A DNA stretch of 44,998 nucleotides from a virus: the IMG/VR virus record IMGVR_UViG_3300026118_000020, positions 1-44,998 of that record, one strand, 5' to 3'. This document shows, piece by piece, positions 1 through 9,201 of the stretch (position 1 is its first letter; the number at the start of each line of letters is the position of its first letter). The position numbers and the translations under genes are program-made. The notes beneath the pieces are model-generated. The model saw only the letters and a list, made by a program, of their open reading frames with translations. It was not told the DNA's origin and searched no databases.

Positions 1-74
1 GCCGTTTGTTTTTATATTCACGGAGAATCGGGTGGGGCTGACCCCTTTACACGCGACTACTCGAGGAGTTTCCC
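1..74. other. Left end of window, non-coding leader
   Basis: No gene is recognised before the first start codon at 75. The stretch holds a short T-rich run near base 6-15 and a GAGGAG ribosome binding site near 62-67. Position upstream of the terminase genes and downstream (on a circle) of the HNH gene is where actinophages usually have their cohesive-end site, but no cos sequence can be recognised here. Confidence 0.4.
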
Positions 75-455
75 ATGGACTACCACAGGGTGCGCCGGTC
101 GGTGCCGGATCAGGCCGCCGGATTCGCTCCGGTTACGCTGGAGGACGCCGCGCGACATCGAGACGGTCTAAGTTGCCGGAATCCTGCCTCGTACGTGTAC
201 GACGCAAACGGAAGGGGGCGTTGGTGCATCGACTGCAACGCCCCGCTCGGTGAGGAGGCAGCCTGGCACCCGAATGGAGCCGATCTGTCGATTCGGGCGC
301 TCGGCGTGACGATATTGGTCGCCGCTCTTTTGGTCGGCGTCATGTGCTGGTTGCTGGTTGGGATGAACGCCCAGAAGGGCGACGTCCCCGGTCCGAGGTC
401 GACCCCGACCACGTACGGCGCTCCGGCGACTTGTGATAGGGTGACGGGATGCTGA
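75..455 (+). CDS. Hypothetical single-pass membrane protein with Cys pair
   Basis: Unrecognised 126-residue protein. ATG preceded by a good GAGGAG site. Residues 34, 51 and 54 are Cys (CRN then CIDC), suggesting a small metal-binding head, and residues 75-97 form one hydrophobic membrane span followed by a short polar tail. It overlaps the terminase small subunit gene by 7 bases, so it belongs to the packaging operon. Function unknown; the architecture suggests a membrane-anchored accessory rather than a structural protein. Confidence 0.7.
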   Translation: MDYHRVRRSVPDQAAGFAPVTLEDAARHRDGLSCRNPASYVYDANGRGRWCIDCNAPLGEEAAWHPNGADLSIRALGVTILVAALLVGVMCWLLVGMNAQKGDVPGPRSTPTTYGAPATCDRVTGC

Positions 456-835
456 GCAAGACCGGACAGGCGATCTGGGACGCGTACGACGGCGACCGAC
501 TCGACCCGGGTGCCGCTGCTCTGGTCCGTGAACTCGCCAGGTGCGCGGACACCCTGGACCGACTTGACGACCTGGTGATCGGCCGACGCGAATCGTGGCT
601 CACGATCACGTTCGACGACATGGGCGAGGTCCACCTCCAGATCGACAAGGTGCTTGATCTGCGCCGAAATCACCAGCTGACGTTCAAACAGCTGACCGCC
701 GAGGTCCGGTCGGCTGGGCTGCGACCGGCTGAGACGAAGAAGCCGACCGGGACAGCCTCTGTTACGGTCGACCGGGAAGACATGCTGGCAGCAATGAGGG
801 CAGCGAAGGCAGCGCGTGAACGTCAACTCGGGTGA
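449..835 (+). CDS. Terminase small subunit (P27-like)
   Basis: Recognises phage DNA and feeds it to the large subunit during packaging. The 128-residue protein has the usual arrangement of P27-type small terminases: an N-terminal TGQAIWDAYDGD helix, a run of helices with LVRELARCADTLDRLDDL, a central segment, and a C-terminal helix rich in Ala/Arg. The size and the position immediately before the large terminase fit. The gene overlaps both neighbours (7 bases upstream, 20 downstream), implying translational coupling. Assigned from helix pattern and position rather than from a strict motif. Confidence 0.8.
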   Translation: MLSKTGQAIWDAYDGDRLDPGAAALVRELARCADTLDRLDDLVIGRRESWLTITFDDMGEVHLQIDKVLDLRRNHQLTFKQLTAEVRSAGLRPAETKKPTGTASVTVDREDMLAAMRAAKAARERQLG

Positions 836-2333
836 GCTGATCCGGCCTCGGGTCGCCAACTACCCGCCGTACCTCACGAGCGCGGGTGGCGAGGTCGTCG
901 ATCTGATGGCGAAACTCAACAGGCCGATGGATCCGTGGCAGGCGTGGATCGTCGAACGCGGGCTTGGCCAGAAGCGCGACGAGGAGACGCACGATCTGGT
1001 GATGGCGGCCGACACCTGCGGCTGCTGGGTGCCAAGGCAGAATGGCAAGGGCGACATCATCATGGCGCTCGAAGTCGGCTGGTTGTTCCTGTTCGGCATT
1101 CCGCTCATTGGGCATAGCGCCCACCTGTATGCGACGGCGGCCGAGGGTTTCCAACGGATCAAGGTGCTGATCGAGGAGAACGACGCGATCCTCGGTTCGG
1201 CCATCCACCGTGTCTGGGCTGGCGCAGGCAACCAGGGCATTGAGCTGACACCACAGTACAATCGAGCCAGGTTGAAGTTTGCAGCACGCGAGGGCGGGCA
1301 GGGTCTGGGTTTCTCGTTCCCCAAGCTAATCATGGACGAGGCACAGATACTTAGTGCCGACCTCATGCAAACGCTGGTGCCAACCCAGTCGGCAATGTGG
1401 GATCCGCAGGTTTGGTTCTTCGGCACCCCACCTCGCAACGACAAGGCCTGGATCTACCTGATCAAAGAGCAGGGCGAGGGGAACGACCCAACGACTGCTT
1501 GGTTCGACTACGGCATCGAGTATATCGATCCACAGACCCAGGAGTTCAAAGACACCGTCGGCTGTGACGCGGTCAATTACGCGACCAACCCGAGCATGGG
1601 CATTCGACGCGAGAACAGGACAGGCATCCGGAAGGCGACGATCGAGGCCGAGAAGAAAAAGCTCGGCATGACGATCCGGTTTGCGATGGAGCGCAACGGC
1701 ATGTGGCTTCCACGCGCTCGTGTCGCCGGTGACAATGCAATCGACCCGTCCGTCTGGTCTTCGCTCGCTGCCGCCCACCCTGCCGTTCCGCACGACATCG
1801 CGATCGCCTTTTATATCAACCCCAAGCGTACCCACGGCACGATCATGTGGGCAGGCAAAATCGACGGCCTCTGGCGGATTGGCATTGCCGACCACAAGCC
1901 GGGAGTCGACTGGATCATCCCGCGCCTAGTCGACATGAAAGCCAAGTATGGCCCGGTAGCGTTCGCCGTGGATGCGCGGGGCGAGGCGATCATTAAAGAC
2001 CTCAAGGAGATCGGCATTGAAGAGCCCAAGGATAAAGATCGGCCCAAACGAGGCGATCTATTCCTACCGGGCATTGACGGAACCGCGCAGGCTTTCGCTA
2101 TTCTAGTGGATGCTGCGACTGCGCAGGCTCCGCAGGTGTTCCACCACAACGAACCGCCTCTTAACTCGGCTGTCTCGGTCCCGGCTCGACCGTTAGGTGG
2201 GGGGTCGACGTTCGACCACAAGGCCGGTGTGGAGGTCGGTCCGGCGTGCGCTGGTGGCCTGGCCATGCTCGTCTACCGCAATCGAATCGACAAAGTCGTA
2301 TCGGAGTACGACCCGCTCGCCTTCATCCACTGA
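816..2333 (+). CDS. Terminase large subunit
   Basis: ATP-driven motor and nuclease that pumps DNA into the prohead and cuts it. The 505-residue product has an N-terminal ATPase with Walker A-like PRQNGKGD (residues 73-80) and Walker B KLIMDEAQ (170-177), followed by a FFGTPP motif near residue 205 and a C-terminal RNase H-like nuclease half with FAVDARGEAI near 385. Length is normal for the family. The GTG start at 816 lies within the small-subunit gene (20-base overlap). The Walker A ends in Gly-Asp rather than Gly-Lys-Ser/Thr, a variation common in this family. Confidence 0.96.
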   Translation: MNVNSGELIRPRVANYPPYLTSAGGEVVDLMAKLNRPMDPWQAWIVERGLGQKRDEETHDLVMAADTCGCWVPRQNGKGDIIMALEVGWLFLFGIPLIGHSAHLYATAAEGFQRIKVLIEENDAILGSAIHRVWAGAGNQGIELTPQYNRARLKFAAREGGQGLGFSFPKLIMDEAQILSADLMQTLVPTQSAMWDPQVWFFGTPPRNDKAWIYLIKEQGEGNDPTTAWFDYGIEYIDPQTQEFKDTVGCDAVNYATNPSMGIRRENRTGIRKATIEAEKKKLGMTIRFAMERNGMWLPRARVAGDNAIDPSVWSSLAAAHPAVPHDIAIAFYINPKRTHGTIMWAGKIDGLWRIGIADHKPGVDWIIPRLVDMKAKYGPVAFAVDARGEAIIKDLKEIGIEEPKDKDRPKRGDLFLPGIDGTAQAFAILVDAATAQAPQVFHHNEPPLNSAVSVPARPLGGGSTFDHKAGVEVGPACAGGLAMLVYRNRIDKVVSEYDPLAFIH

Positions 2334-2387
2334 CGTGGGAGGCTCCCACCTGCCCCGGTACACTGTCGTGGGACGGGAGGGGCGAGC

Positions 2388-2600
2388 GTGAACGAAGCAA
2401 TTGGCGCGGCGGCTGAGGTTGTCGGCTATGCTCTTCGTGCTGTGCTGTACCTGCTCGGCTGGGTGCCCGTGGTGGCAGGGCCGCTCCTTGTTCTCGGGGG
2501 AACCTGGATGATCTACCCTCCGGCCTGCTACATCCTGGCAGGGCTTGTGATTTCCGTCCTGACCGTCTGGCGGGCAAACTCGAGGAGTGTGCGTAAGTGA
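2388..2600 (+). CDS. Small two-span membrane protein
   Basis: Unrecognised 70-residue protein with two hydrophobic segments (about residues 13-37 and 40-62) separated by a short turn, and a positively charged C-terminus. GTG start after a GGGAGGGG-like site. Its stop overlaps the portal start (GTGA), so it is translated with the portal. Membrane genes inside packaging modules of actinophages usually have unknown roles. Confidence 0.7.
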   Translation: MNEAIGAAAEVVGYALRAVLYLLGWVPVVAGPLLVLGGTWMIYPPACYILAGLVISVLTVWRANSRSVRK

Positions 2601-3871
2601 AGCTGCCTCGTCTGGGTCGCAAGCAAGCCGAGGCCGCGCCGGAGCCCGAGAAGCGGCAGGATTTCATCGGCCAGTGGCCAGCGATCCCCCTGTCGTCGTT
2701 GAACTGGTCGGTCGGCAACTCGTATCAGGAGGTGGACCCCTACACGGGGACGAACAGTCTCCAGTCGGTCGCCTTCCGTGCGGCCGTCGACATGATGGCA
2801 TCTCTCGTCTCGGAGATGCACTTCGACTGCTACCGTGGGCAGAGTGACGGCCGACGCAAGATCATCACGACTCCGGGCAACCTGGACGATCCGGCTGGCG
2901 ATGGTTACGGCGTCCAAGACTGGATCTACATGCTAACCCAGTCTTGGTTCCTACGCGGCAACGTCTACGGCAACAAGCTGGACGTCGGACCGACCGGGAT
3001 GCTGCGGCAGGTCGACCTGTGGAACCCCGACAAGGTCAACGTGACGATCACCGACGGCGAGCAGCACTGGATGTATCAAGGCGGTACCGTCCCGACGTCT
3101 CAGGTCTTCCATCGCCGTGCTTATCCGGTGGCGGGCAATCTGCTCGGTTTGTCACCGGTCGCGGCGCATGCGGACGAGATCGGGTTGTCGATCGCATCCA
3201 CTCGGTTCGGCAAGAGCTGGTTCCAGGACGGCGGGCACCCCGGCGGCATCCTGTCGAACTCCGAGGCGGACATGTCGGACGAGAACGTGGTCCGAACGGC
3301 CAAAGACCGCTTCTTGGCCGCGATGTTCGGTACGCGCGAGCCGATCGTCCTGGGTCGGGGCTGGAAGTTCGACCAGATCCAGGTCAATCCGGAAGAGTCG
3401 CAATTCTTGGAGTCCAGGCAGTATTCCGAGGCGCAATGTGCCCGAATCATGGGACCGGGGGTCGCTGAGGTGCTCGGCTACTCGACTGGATCAACCCTGA
3501 CCTATGCCAACATCGTCGACCGGGACGTCGAGATGTTGAAGTACAGCGCAAACCGCTGGTTCCAGCGAGTCGAGCGCATCCTGTCTTCTTTCCTGCCCCG
3601 ACCGCAGTTCGTTCTGTTCGATCGGGACTCGTTCCTTGACACGTCGATCGCCCAGCGCTGGCAGGTCAACAAGACCAAGCTCGACACCGGTGCGTACGTC
3701 ATCAACGAGATCCGGCGTAAAGACAACCTCGAAGACGTCCCGTGGGGCAACAAGCCGCTGGCGCTCACGCTCGGCGAGCAAAAGGCCGGACCGACCGACC
3801 CCGGCAACCCGCCCCCCGACCCGAGCGGCGACCCGACTCCACCGGACCCGAACGCCGGAGGTGCGCAGTGA
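2597..3871 (+). CDS. Portal protein (HK97 family)
   Basis: Forms the dodecameric ring at the capsid vertex through which DNA passes and on which the head assembles. The 424-residue product has the HK97-type portal core: an N-terminal region with AFRAAVDMMASLVSEM, the wing segment LTQSWFLRGNVYGN, the LLGLSPVAAHADEIGLS helix, and the C-terminal crown segment with MGPGVAEVLGYS and TYANI. A Pro/Gly/Asp-rich tail ends the protein. GTG start in GTGA overlap with the upstream membrane gene; the stop overlaps the next gene in the same way. Confidence 0.94.
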   Translation: MKLPRLGRKQAEAAPEPEKRQDFIGQWPAIPLSSLNWSVGNSYQEVDPYTGTNSLQSVAFRAAVDMMASLVSEMHFDCYRGQSDGRRKIITTPGNLDDPAGDGYGVQDWIYMLTQSWFLRGNVYGNKLDVGPTGMLRQVDLWNPDKVNVTITDGEQHWMYQGGTVPTSQVFHRRAYPVAGNLLGLSPVAAHADEIGLSIASTRFGKSWFQDGGHPGGILSNSEADMSDENVVRTAKDRFLAAMFGTREPIVLGRGWKFDQIQVNPEESQFLESRQYSEAQCARIMGPGVAEVLGYSTGSTLTYANIVDRDVEMLKYSANRWFQRVERILSSFLPRPQFVLFDRDSFLDTSIAQRWQVNKTKLDTGAYVINEIRRKDNLEDVPWGNKPLALTLGEQKAGPTDPGNPPPDPSGDPTPPDPNAGGAQ

Positions 3872-4782
3872 CCCTGCCCGCGCTGATCACCGTTACTGGT
3901 ACAATCCGGGACCAGAACGGCCCGGTTGCCGGTAAGATCGTCTTCTATAGGTCGGCTGTCCTATTCCCGGCAGCGAGCGCAGACGAGAACCTTCTGATCC
4001 CCGACGAGATTGTCGCGGTGGTTGGGGTCGATGGTGTCCTGTCTCAGGCGCTATACGCGAGCAACGACCCGGCTGCCTCGCCGACCGGCTGGACCTGGGA
4101 AGTCCGGCCGCACTTTCCGAGCTGGAAGACCTCATTCAGTGTTGTGGTCCCGTTCGACGCCCCGGGTGGCACGATCAGCCTCAACGAACTGGCACCGGTG
4201 CCACCGGATGGAACGGGGCAACTCTATGCGCTGGCCAACCACACTCATCCGGGTGGAGGTTCGATCACGTACGGACCCGTCACGGCGGAGACGACTTACG
4301 GGGCATCCTCCAACTCGGGCGCGGCAGATTCGGTCAGCCGGTCGGACCACCGGCACGGCAACCCTGCGTTGCCGACTCCGGCAGCGATCGGAGCATCGGC
4401 AACAAGTCACAATCACAGCGGCACTTACGACCCGGTCGGAACGGCGGCTGCGGCGGTTGCGGCGCACGAGGCAGCAAGCGACCCACACCCCCAGTACCTC
4501 ACGGCGACCGAGGGCAACGCTGCTTACCAGTCACTCGATTCTGACCTTACGACGATCGCAGGCCTGACTGCGACGGCGGGTAACACGATTCAGTCGGTCG
4601 GCGGGGCGTGGGCGAGCCGCACGCCCTCTCAGGTCAAGGCGACTCTGGCAGTCGCGATAGGCGACGTGTCCGGCTTGCAGACGGAGTTGGACCAACGAGC
4701 CGAGTCGATCGTCTTGAACCTGGCCGACCTAGTCCCCGGCGGGCTCGCTGCCAATACGGTGATCTTCCGGAAGACCACGTGA
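3868..4782 (+). CDS. Fibre-like protein with His-rich turns
   Basis: The 304-residue product starts with an immunoglobulin/transthyretin-like strand-rich segment (TVTGTIRDQNGPVAGKI) and then shows fibre features: HTHPGGG, RSDHRHGN and SHNHSG His pairs, of the kind that bind metal ions on fibre axes, and the DPHPQYL motif common in phage tail fibres. GTG start overlaps the portal stop (GTGA). Likely a receptor-binding or decoration fibre. Its location between portal and protease, away from the tail genes, is unusual. Exact attachment point on the virion is unknown. Confidence 0.75.
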   Translation: MTLPALITVTGTIRDQNGPVAGKIVFYRSAVLFPAASADENLLIPDEIVAVVGVDGVLSQALYASNDPAASPTGWTWEVRPHFPSWKTSFSVVVPFDAPGGTISLNELAPVPPDGTGQLYALANHTHPGGGSITYGPVTAETTYGASSNSGAADSVSRSDHRHGNPALPTPAAIGASATSHNHSGTYDPVGTAAAAVAAHEAASDPHPQYLTATEGNAAYQSLDSDLTTIAGLTATAGNTIQSVGGAWASRTPSQVKATLAVAIGDVSGLQTELDQRAESIVLNLADLVPGGLAANTVIFRKTT

Positions 4783-5417
4783 CTGCCAGGCGCAATCTCT
4801 GCCCCAACCCGGCATCGAAGAACAATGCAACCGGGTATGGCGGCTCGTCTTCGCCAGTGCGTGCCACCGATTTTCCTACCCCAGCCAATCCGCGTAACAC
4901 TGGAGCACGCGCTGGTAATGCTGGGTTCCTCCAGTGTCCGGCTGCCGCGTGTGCGCCCGGTGACGTGTTCAGCGTGTCGTTCTATGGCCACAACGGGTCT
5001 GTCTCCGATTTCGACTTCGGTCACACGGTTTACGTCGCCTATGCGCGTTCCGCCGGGGGGGATGCGTTCCCCCAGACCCAGGGCTTCACGACAGGCGCGG
5101 TGGGCACAACCGCCCGGTTCTCCCTCGTGGCCAATGCCGCTCCCGCACTTGCGACTGGAATCTACCTGTTGTGGGACTCGCTCCAAGCCGGATACGGCAT
5201 GACAGGCGTGTTGCTGGAGAAGGTTGGAGCGGTTGACGCGTATGCGGATGGTGACACGTCCGGGTGGGCGTGGGACGGCACAAACGGGAACTCGACGTCA
5301 AGCCAGCTGAGCGGGCCAACAGCCACTCTGTGGACGGGATCAGCCGAGGTTCCCCTCACGATTTCGGTATGGAACGGCAGCACCGAGGTGCCAGCCGTGA
5401 TAGACTCTATCGTCTAA
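4779..5417 (+). CDS. Carbohydrate-binding-like virion protein
   Basis: The 212-residue product begins RRNLCPNPASKNNATGYGG, the opening seen in many phage minor tail proteins that carry a beta-sandwich carbohydrate-binding module, and continues with a strand-rich body and a C-terminal WNGSTEVPAV segment. GTG start overlaps the stop of the fibre-like gene. The two are therefore translated as a pair and probably act together on the virion surface. No enzyme motif is visible. Confidence 0.65.
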   Translation: MTARRNLCPNPASKNNATGYGGSSSPVRATDFPTPANPRNTGARAGNAGFLQCPAAACAPGDVFSVSFYGHNGSVSDFDFGHTVYVAYARSAGGDAFPQTQGFTTGAVGTTARFSLVANAAPALATGIYLLWDSLQAGYGMTGVLLEKVGAVDAYADGDTSGWAWDGTNGNSTSSQLSGPTATLWTGSAEVPLTISVWNGSTEVPAVIDSIV

Positions 5418-5436
5418 ATGCCCGGCTGGAGGTAGG

Positions 5437-6240
5437 ATGAAGATCAAGGGGCTTCCGATCGTCCGGTCGGGTCTACCGTTGATGCGCGCCGAGGGGGATG
5501 GGCTAGGCACCTTGTCGGTCCGTTTCTCGCCGTTCGACACCTGGTACGAGATTAACTCGTTCTGGGAGGGGCGGTTCCTGGAGCGGACGATGCCCGGTGC
5601 GTTCACCAAGACGGCCAAAGAGTCCATGCGGTCGGACGGCACCTCGTCACTCAAGGTGTTGTTCAACCACGGCATGGACATGAGCATCGGTGACAAACTG
5701 CTCACCGTGCCGACTCGGTTCGAGGAGACGAAGGAGCCGGATTATCACGGCCCGATCGTTGAGGGGCCGCTGCACGACACCAGCTTCAACAGGGATCTCG
5801 AACCTGGTCTGCGGTCTGGCGGGTATGGTTCGAGCTTCATGTTCAACGTGATTCGCGACGAGTGGAACCACGAGCCGGACACGAGCGACCACAACCCCGA
5901 GGGGATCCCGGAGCGGACCATCGGGGAGGTCCGAGCGTTCGAGGCTGGGCCGGTCACCTGGCCAGCATCGCCGACCGCGACAGCAGGTCTGCGGTCACGG
6001 TGTGGAACCGACGCGTGGATGGAGCGGCTTGCCGCCCGGTCGCATGGCCGGTACGACGAGCTGCTACGATCTTACGAAGCGGCACGGACGTTTTATCGGA
6101 CCGCCGAATATAAGCCTGGTATCCCGACACCCGCCGACCAAGACTCGGTGCGCCGTCAGATCGATGAGGCTGCGATTGCCCGTGAGATGAAGCTCCGGGC
6201 GCACCGACTCGAAGCGATGAAGATGGGGTACCAGAAATGA
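5437..6240 (+). CDS. Capsid maturation (prohead) protease, HK97 family
   Basis: Serine protease that trims scaffold and capsid proteins during head maturation. The 267-residue product contains the family hallmarks: FNHG with the catalytic His (about residue 74), the GGYGSSFMF strand with the candidate Ser (about 127-135), and EVRAFEAGPVTWPASPTA. ATG after GGAGG. It overlaps the capsid gene (ATGA), the normal order portal-protease-capsid apart from the two inserted fibre genes. The last 60 residues are helical and charged, probably the internal tail removed on maturation. Confidence 0.92.
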   Translation: MKIKGLPIVRSGLPLMRAEGDGLGTLSVRFSPFDTWYEINSFWEGRFLERTMPGAFTKTAKESMRSDGTSSLKVLFNHGMDMSIGDKLLTVPTRFEETKEPDYHGPIVEGPLHDTSFNRDLEPGLRSGGYGSSFMFNVIRDEWNHEPDTSDHNPEGIPERTIGEVRAFEAGPVTWPASPTATAGLRSRCGTDAWMERLAARSHGRYDELLRSYEAARTFYRTAEYKPGIPTPADQDSVRRQIDEAAIAREMKLRAHRLEAMKMGYQK

Positions 6241-7817
6241 TGCTCGGACACCTGGCCCAGGGAGGCCAGCCACGACGCAAGCAGATCATCGGCCAGCGCA
6301 AGAACGGCGACCCGATCTACCTGGTCGCCGGTGGCGCGCCGGACGAGCTGGAGCAGCTCGAAGCGCGTCAGCGTGAGCTGATCGACCTGATGGACGCCGC
6401 ACAGAAGGACTCGGCCAACGAGAGCCGATCCGTCGAGCAGCGCAAGGACGACGGCGCGACGTTCGACAAGTACGAGGCCGAGTTCAAGGAGAACGAGGCC
6501 AAGATCGAGGGCGTGCGCTCGGTCATCAAGGAGCGCGAGCAGCGCGAGCAGCGGGTCAAGGAGGCGCGCAAGCAGTACGGCGACCTCAACGTCAAGCCCG
6601 CCGACAAGGACGGCATGGACCGCTTCAACGTCGACTATCGGCGCATGGGCACGGAGGACACCCGCGAGCAGTGGTACAGCCGCGCGTCGACCCTGCTCGA
6701 CGACCGGAAGGTTCAGCGCCACCTGACCGACTACCAGCGCGACCGGCTCGACACGCTGCTGCGGCGTTCGGACGGCGACACCGACGGCGAGCTGATCGCC
6801 GCGTTCCTGGTCGCCACCTCCAACCCGTACTACCGGTCGGCGTTCCAGAAGGCCGCGACCGGCCTCACTCCGGTGTTCTCGCCGGAAGAGGCGCGGGCAG
6901 TCCAGGAGGTCAACTACCTCAAGCGGTCGATGTCGATCGGCACCCCGGCCGCCGGTGGTTTCGCCGTCCCGGTGATCATCGACCCGACCATCATCCTGAC
7001 GGCGCAGGGGTCCGACAACCCGGTGCTGAACCGGTGCCGGATCGAGACGATCACCAACGACCAGTGGAAGGGTCTCTCGTCGGCCGGTGTCTCGTGGAAG
7101 TACGACGCGGAAGCCGCGCCGTCCACGGACAACTCGCCGACGATCGCTCAGCCTGCCGTTCCGACCCACCGTGCCGACGGCTTCATCCCGTTCAGCATCG
7201 AGGTCGGCCAGGACTGGCCCGGTTTCGCGCAGCACATGTCGGACATGCTCGGCTCGGGCTACGACGAGCTGCTGGCCGACAAGCTGACCACGGGCACCGG
7301 TACGAACCTCCCGACCGGTATCGTCCCAGCGCTGACCGGCCAGACCAACCCGGTCGTCTCGACGCCGGTCGGCACGGCGGGCACGATCGCTCCGTCGGAC
7401 ATCTACAACATCTGGGCGCGGTTGCCGCAGCGGCACCGTCGCCGGGGCGCGGTCGCCTGGATGTCGTCGACCAAGACCCAGAACGCCGTGCGCCAGCTCG
7501 GCACCCTGGACCCGAACTTCACGGTCTCGCTCTCCGCCGAGGGCATCGGCCAGCTGTTCGGCCGCGACTACGACCAGAACGACTACGTGACCGACATCGT
7601 CACCGGCACCGGCGTCCAGCCGTGGCTCGTGGTCGGCAACTGGCAGGGCTACCTGTTCGCGCAGCGTGCGGGCATGAACATCGAGTTCGTGCCGATGCTG
7701 TTCGACGTGACCAACAACCGGCCGACCGGCCAGCGCGGCTGGTTCGCGTGGGCGCGCAATGGTGCCAACGTGGTCGACCCGACCGCCTTCCAGCTGCTCA
7801 CCAACAAGAGCAGCTAA
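6237..7817 (+). CDS. Major capsid protein (HK97 fold) with scaffold domain
   Basis: Main shell protein. The first about 130 residues of the 526-residue product are charged and coiled-coil rich (Glu/Arg/Lys from residue 40 to 120), typical of the delta/scaffold domain cleaved by the neighbouring protease. The rest is the HK97 core with SIGTPAAGGFAVPVIID, the P-domain and the C-terminal FEFVP-like strand (NIEFVPMLFD). Codon use is more strongly G/C in third positions than its neighbours, consistent with high expression. A strong hairpin follows about 125 bases downstream. Confidence 0.95.
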   Translation: MMLGHLAQGGQPRRKQIIGQRKNGDPIYLVAGGAPDELEQLEARQRELIDLMDAAQKDSANESRSVEQRKDDGATFDKYEAEFKENEAKIEGVRSVIKEREQREQRVKEARKQYGDLNVKPADKDGMDRFNVDYRRMGTEDTREQWYSRASTLLDDRKVQRHLTDYQRDRLDTLLRRSDGDTDGELIAAFLVATSNPYYRSAFQKAATGLTPVFSPEEARAVQEVNYLKRSMSIGTPAAGGFAVPVIIDPTIILTAQGSDNPVLNRCRIETITNDQWKGLSSAGVSWKYDAEAAPSTDNSPTIAQPAVPTHRADGFIPFSIEVGQDWPGFAQHMSDMLGSGYDELLADKLTTGTGTNLPTGIVPALTGQTNPVVSTPVGTAGTIAPSDIYNIWARLPQRHRRRGAVAWMSSTKTQNAVRQLGTLDPNFTVSLSAEGIGQLFGRDYDQNDYVTDIVTGTGVQPWLVVGNWQGYLFAQRAGMNIEFVPMLFDVTNNRPTGQRGWFAWARNGANVVDPTAFQLLTNKSS

Positions 7818-7942
7818 CCAGACGTGGGGGACCGCCCAGAGATCGGCTCCTGGGCTTAATCGGAAATCCCATCCGCTCGGTCAGGCCTGACACGGGACTG
7901 ATACCGGGATGAAGCCTCCGGGTTCCCCGCCCAACGTCGCCG

Positions 7943-7986
7943 TCGGCCCCCAATTTCTCGGCCTCGTCCCCGAGAGTGGGGGCCGA
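7943..7986 (+). terminator. Hairpin downstream of capsid gene
   Basis: A 10-bp perfect stem (arms 7943-7952 and 7977-7986) encloses a second smaller stem. It lies in the about 209-base gap after the capsid gene and before the next gene, so it probably ends or attenuates the head transcript. The TAGGATA/TATA-like bases just after it (7992-8004) could be a promoter for the following genes, but this is weak. Confidence 0.6.
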
Positions 7987-8026
7987 TGGTCTAGGATAGG
8001 TATATCCGATCCAAGAGAGGGACGAG

Positions 8027-8302
8027 ATGAGCGACCAGAACGAGCACGAGAGCGGCATCGCCTATTCCAGCTTCGAGGGAATGGCGATGTGGACCGGCGG
8101 GCAGCAGTTGCTGCGTGCCGGACAGTCCATCGACAAGAACCACCAGCTCTACCGCGAGCGGCCCGAGCTGTTCCAGGGCCTGGCCCCCATCGACGCGCAG
8201 ATCTCGGCCAACCGCGACCCCGGTCGTGTCCAGCCGATGGTCGAGTCGACGATGAACTCGGGTCCGGGCGGGGGCCGCGTGCGGAAGGTCCAGGGTCAGT
8301 GA
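8027..8302 (+). CDS. Hypothetical protein
   Basis: Unrecognised 91-residue soluble protein, acidic and polar at the start and Gly/Arg-rich at the end. ATG after AGAGAGGGACGAG. First gene after the capsid terminator and overlapping the glycosyltransferase gene by GTGA, so it probably belongs to the same cassette. It may be a small capsid accessory, but no motif supports a specific function. Confidence 0.65.
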   Translation: MSDQNEHESGIAYSSFEGMAMWTGGQQLLRAGQSIDKNHQLYRERPELFQGLAPIDAQISANRDPGRVQPMVESTMNSGPGGGRVRKVQGQ

Positions 8303-9201
8303 CGGGGGCGGCTCCGGAGGACGAGACGGCGGCCACCCCCACCGACATACCGGCGGTGGCCTCCGAGGTCACGGGAGAAGCTCCGGGGGCCATCGCCGGG
8401 GGCACGGTACAGATCGCCTACCTGCACAGCGATCGGGTGTCGCACTCGTGGCACATGTCGCTCATGAACGCGATCGCCTACGACAAGGCGATCGGGCTCG
8501 ACGTCATCGTTGCCGCGCCGTTCGCGGTGAGCTGTTCCGGCCCGAATTCGCTGGTCGAAGGCCGGAACATGGCCGCGACACACTTCCTCGACAAGACCGA
8601 CTCCGAGTGGCTGTTCTTCGTCGACACGGACATGGGTTTCGAGGCCGACGCGATCGAGCGGCTCTTGCTCGCTGCCGATCCGGTGGACCGACCGGTAGTC
8701 GGCGGCTTGTGCTTCGCACTCAAGCACATGGGTCCGGATAACAAGGGCGGTTTCATCGTCCGACCGGTTCCAACGCTGTTCATGTGGGGGTCGACCCCCG
8801 AGCAGGGGTTCGGGTTCACCAACCGGTTCCGTTACCCGCCGGAGACGCTGGTTCAGGTCGCCGGTACGGGCGCGGCGTTCCTGCTGATTCACCGGTCCGT
8901 CCTCGAGGCCATTCGCAAAAACGAGGGCGATCACTGGTTCGACTTCGTGGCCTACGGGGACGGTGCGCAGGTCAGTGAGGACCTGTCGTTCTGCTACCGG
9001 GTCGCCCAGCTCCAGCGGCCGATCTTCGTGCACACCGGTGTCAAGATCACCCACCACAAGACGTTCTGGCTCGGCGAGGACGACTACCGGATGCCCGACG
9101 TCGAGCCGATGCTCAACATCATGAACGCGGCACGGTCGGACGCCGGGGCGTTCACCGCCGAGGAGGTTACGAACCTGATGAGGGGGATCAGTGGAGACTG
9201 A
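8299..9201 (+). CDS. Glycosyltransferase (GT-A type)
   Basis: Predicted to transfer a sugar from a nucleotide donor to a virion protein or other acceptor. In the 300-residue protein, a disordered N-terminus of about 35 residues leads into a Rossmann-like GT-A fold: TVQIAYLHSDRVSHSWHMS, LVEGRNMAATHFL, then FFVDTDMGFE with the DxD metal site (about residues 112-117), and SEDLSFCYRV near the C-terminus, where an Asp is expected as catalytic base. GTG start, GTGA overlap upstream and 11-base overlap with the next gene. Acceptor unknown; virion glycosylation is the best inference. Confidence 0.85.
   Translation: MTGAAPEDETAATPTDIPAVASEVTGEAPGAIAGGTVQIAYLHSDRVSHSWHMSLMNAIAYDKAIGLDVIVAAPFAVSCSGPNSLVEGRNMAATHFLDKTDSEWLFFVDTDMGFEADAIERLLLAADPVDRPVVGGLCFALKHMGPDNKGGFIVRPVPTLFMWGSTPEQGFGFTNRFRYPPETLVQVAGTGAAFLLIHRSVLEAIRKNEGDHWFDFVAYGDGAQVSEDLSFCYRVAQLQRPIFVHTGVKITHHKTFWLGEDDYRMPDVEPMLNIMNAARSDAGAFTAEEVTNLMRGISGD

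Noticed and set aside
110-859. 249-codon open frame on the - strand
   Set aside because: It lies opposite the membrane-protein and small terminase genes, has no ribosome site and its product is an Arg/Ser/Pro mix typical of shadow frames in GC-rich DNA.
6156-7436. 426-codon open frame on the - strand
   Set aside because: Antisense to the capsid gene; Arg/Val/Asp-rich shadow product produced by GC bias at codon position three.
6671-7912. 413-codon + strand frame
   Set aside because: Overlaps the major capsid gene in another frame; low-complexity Arg/Pro/Asp composition, no start signals.
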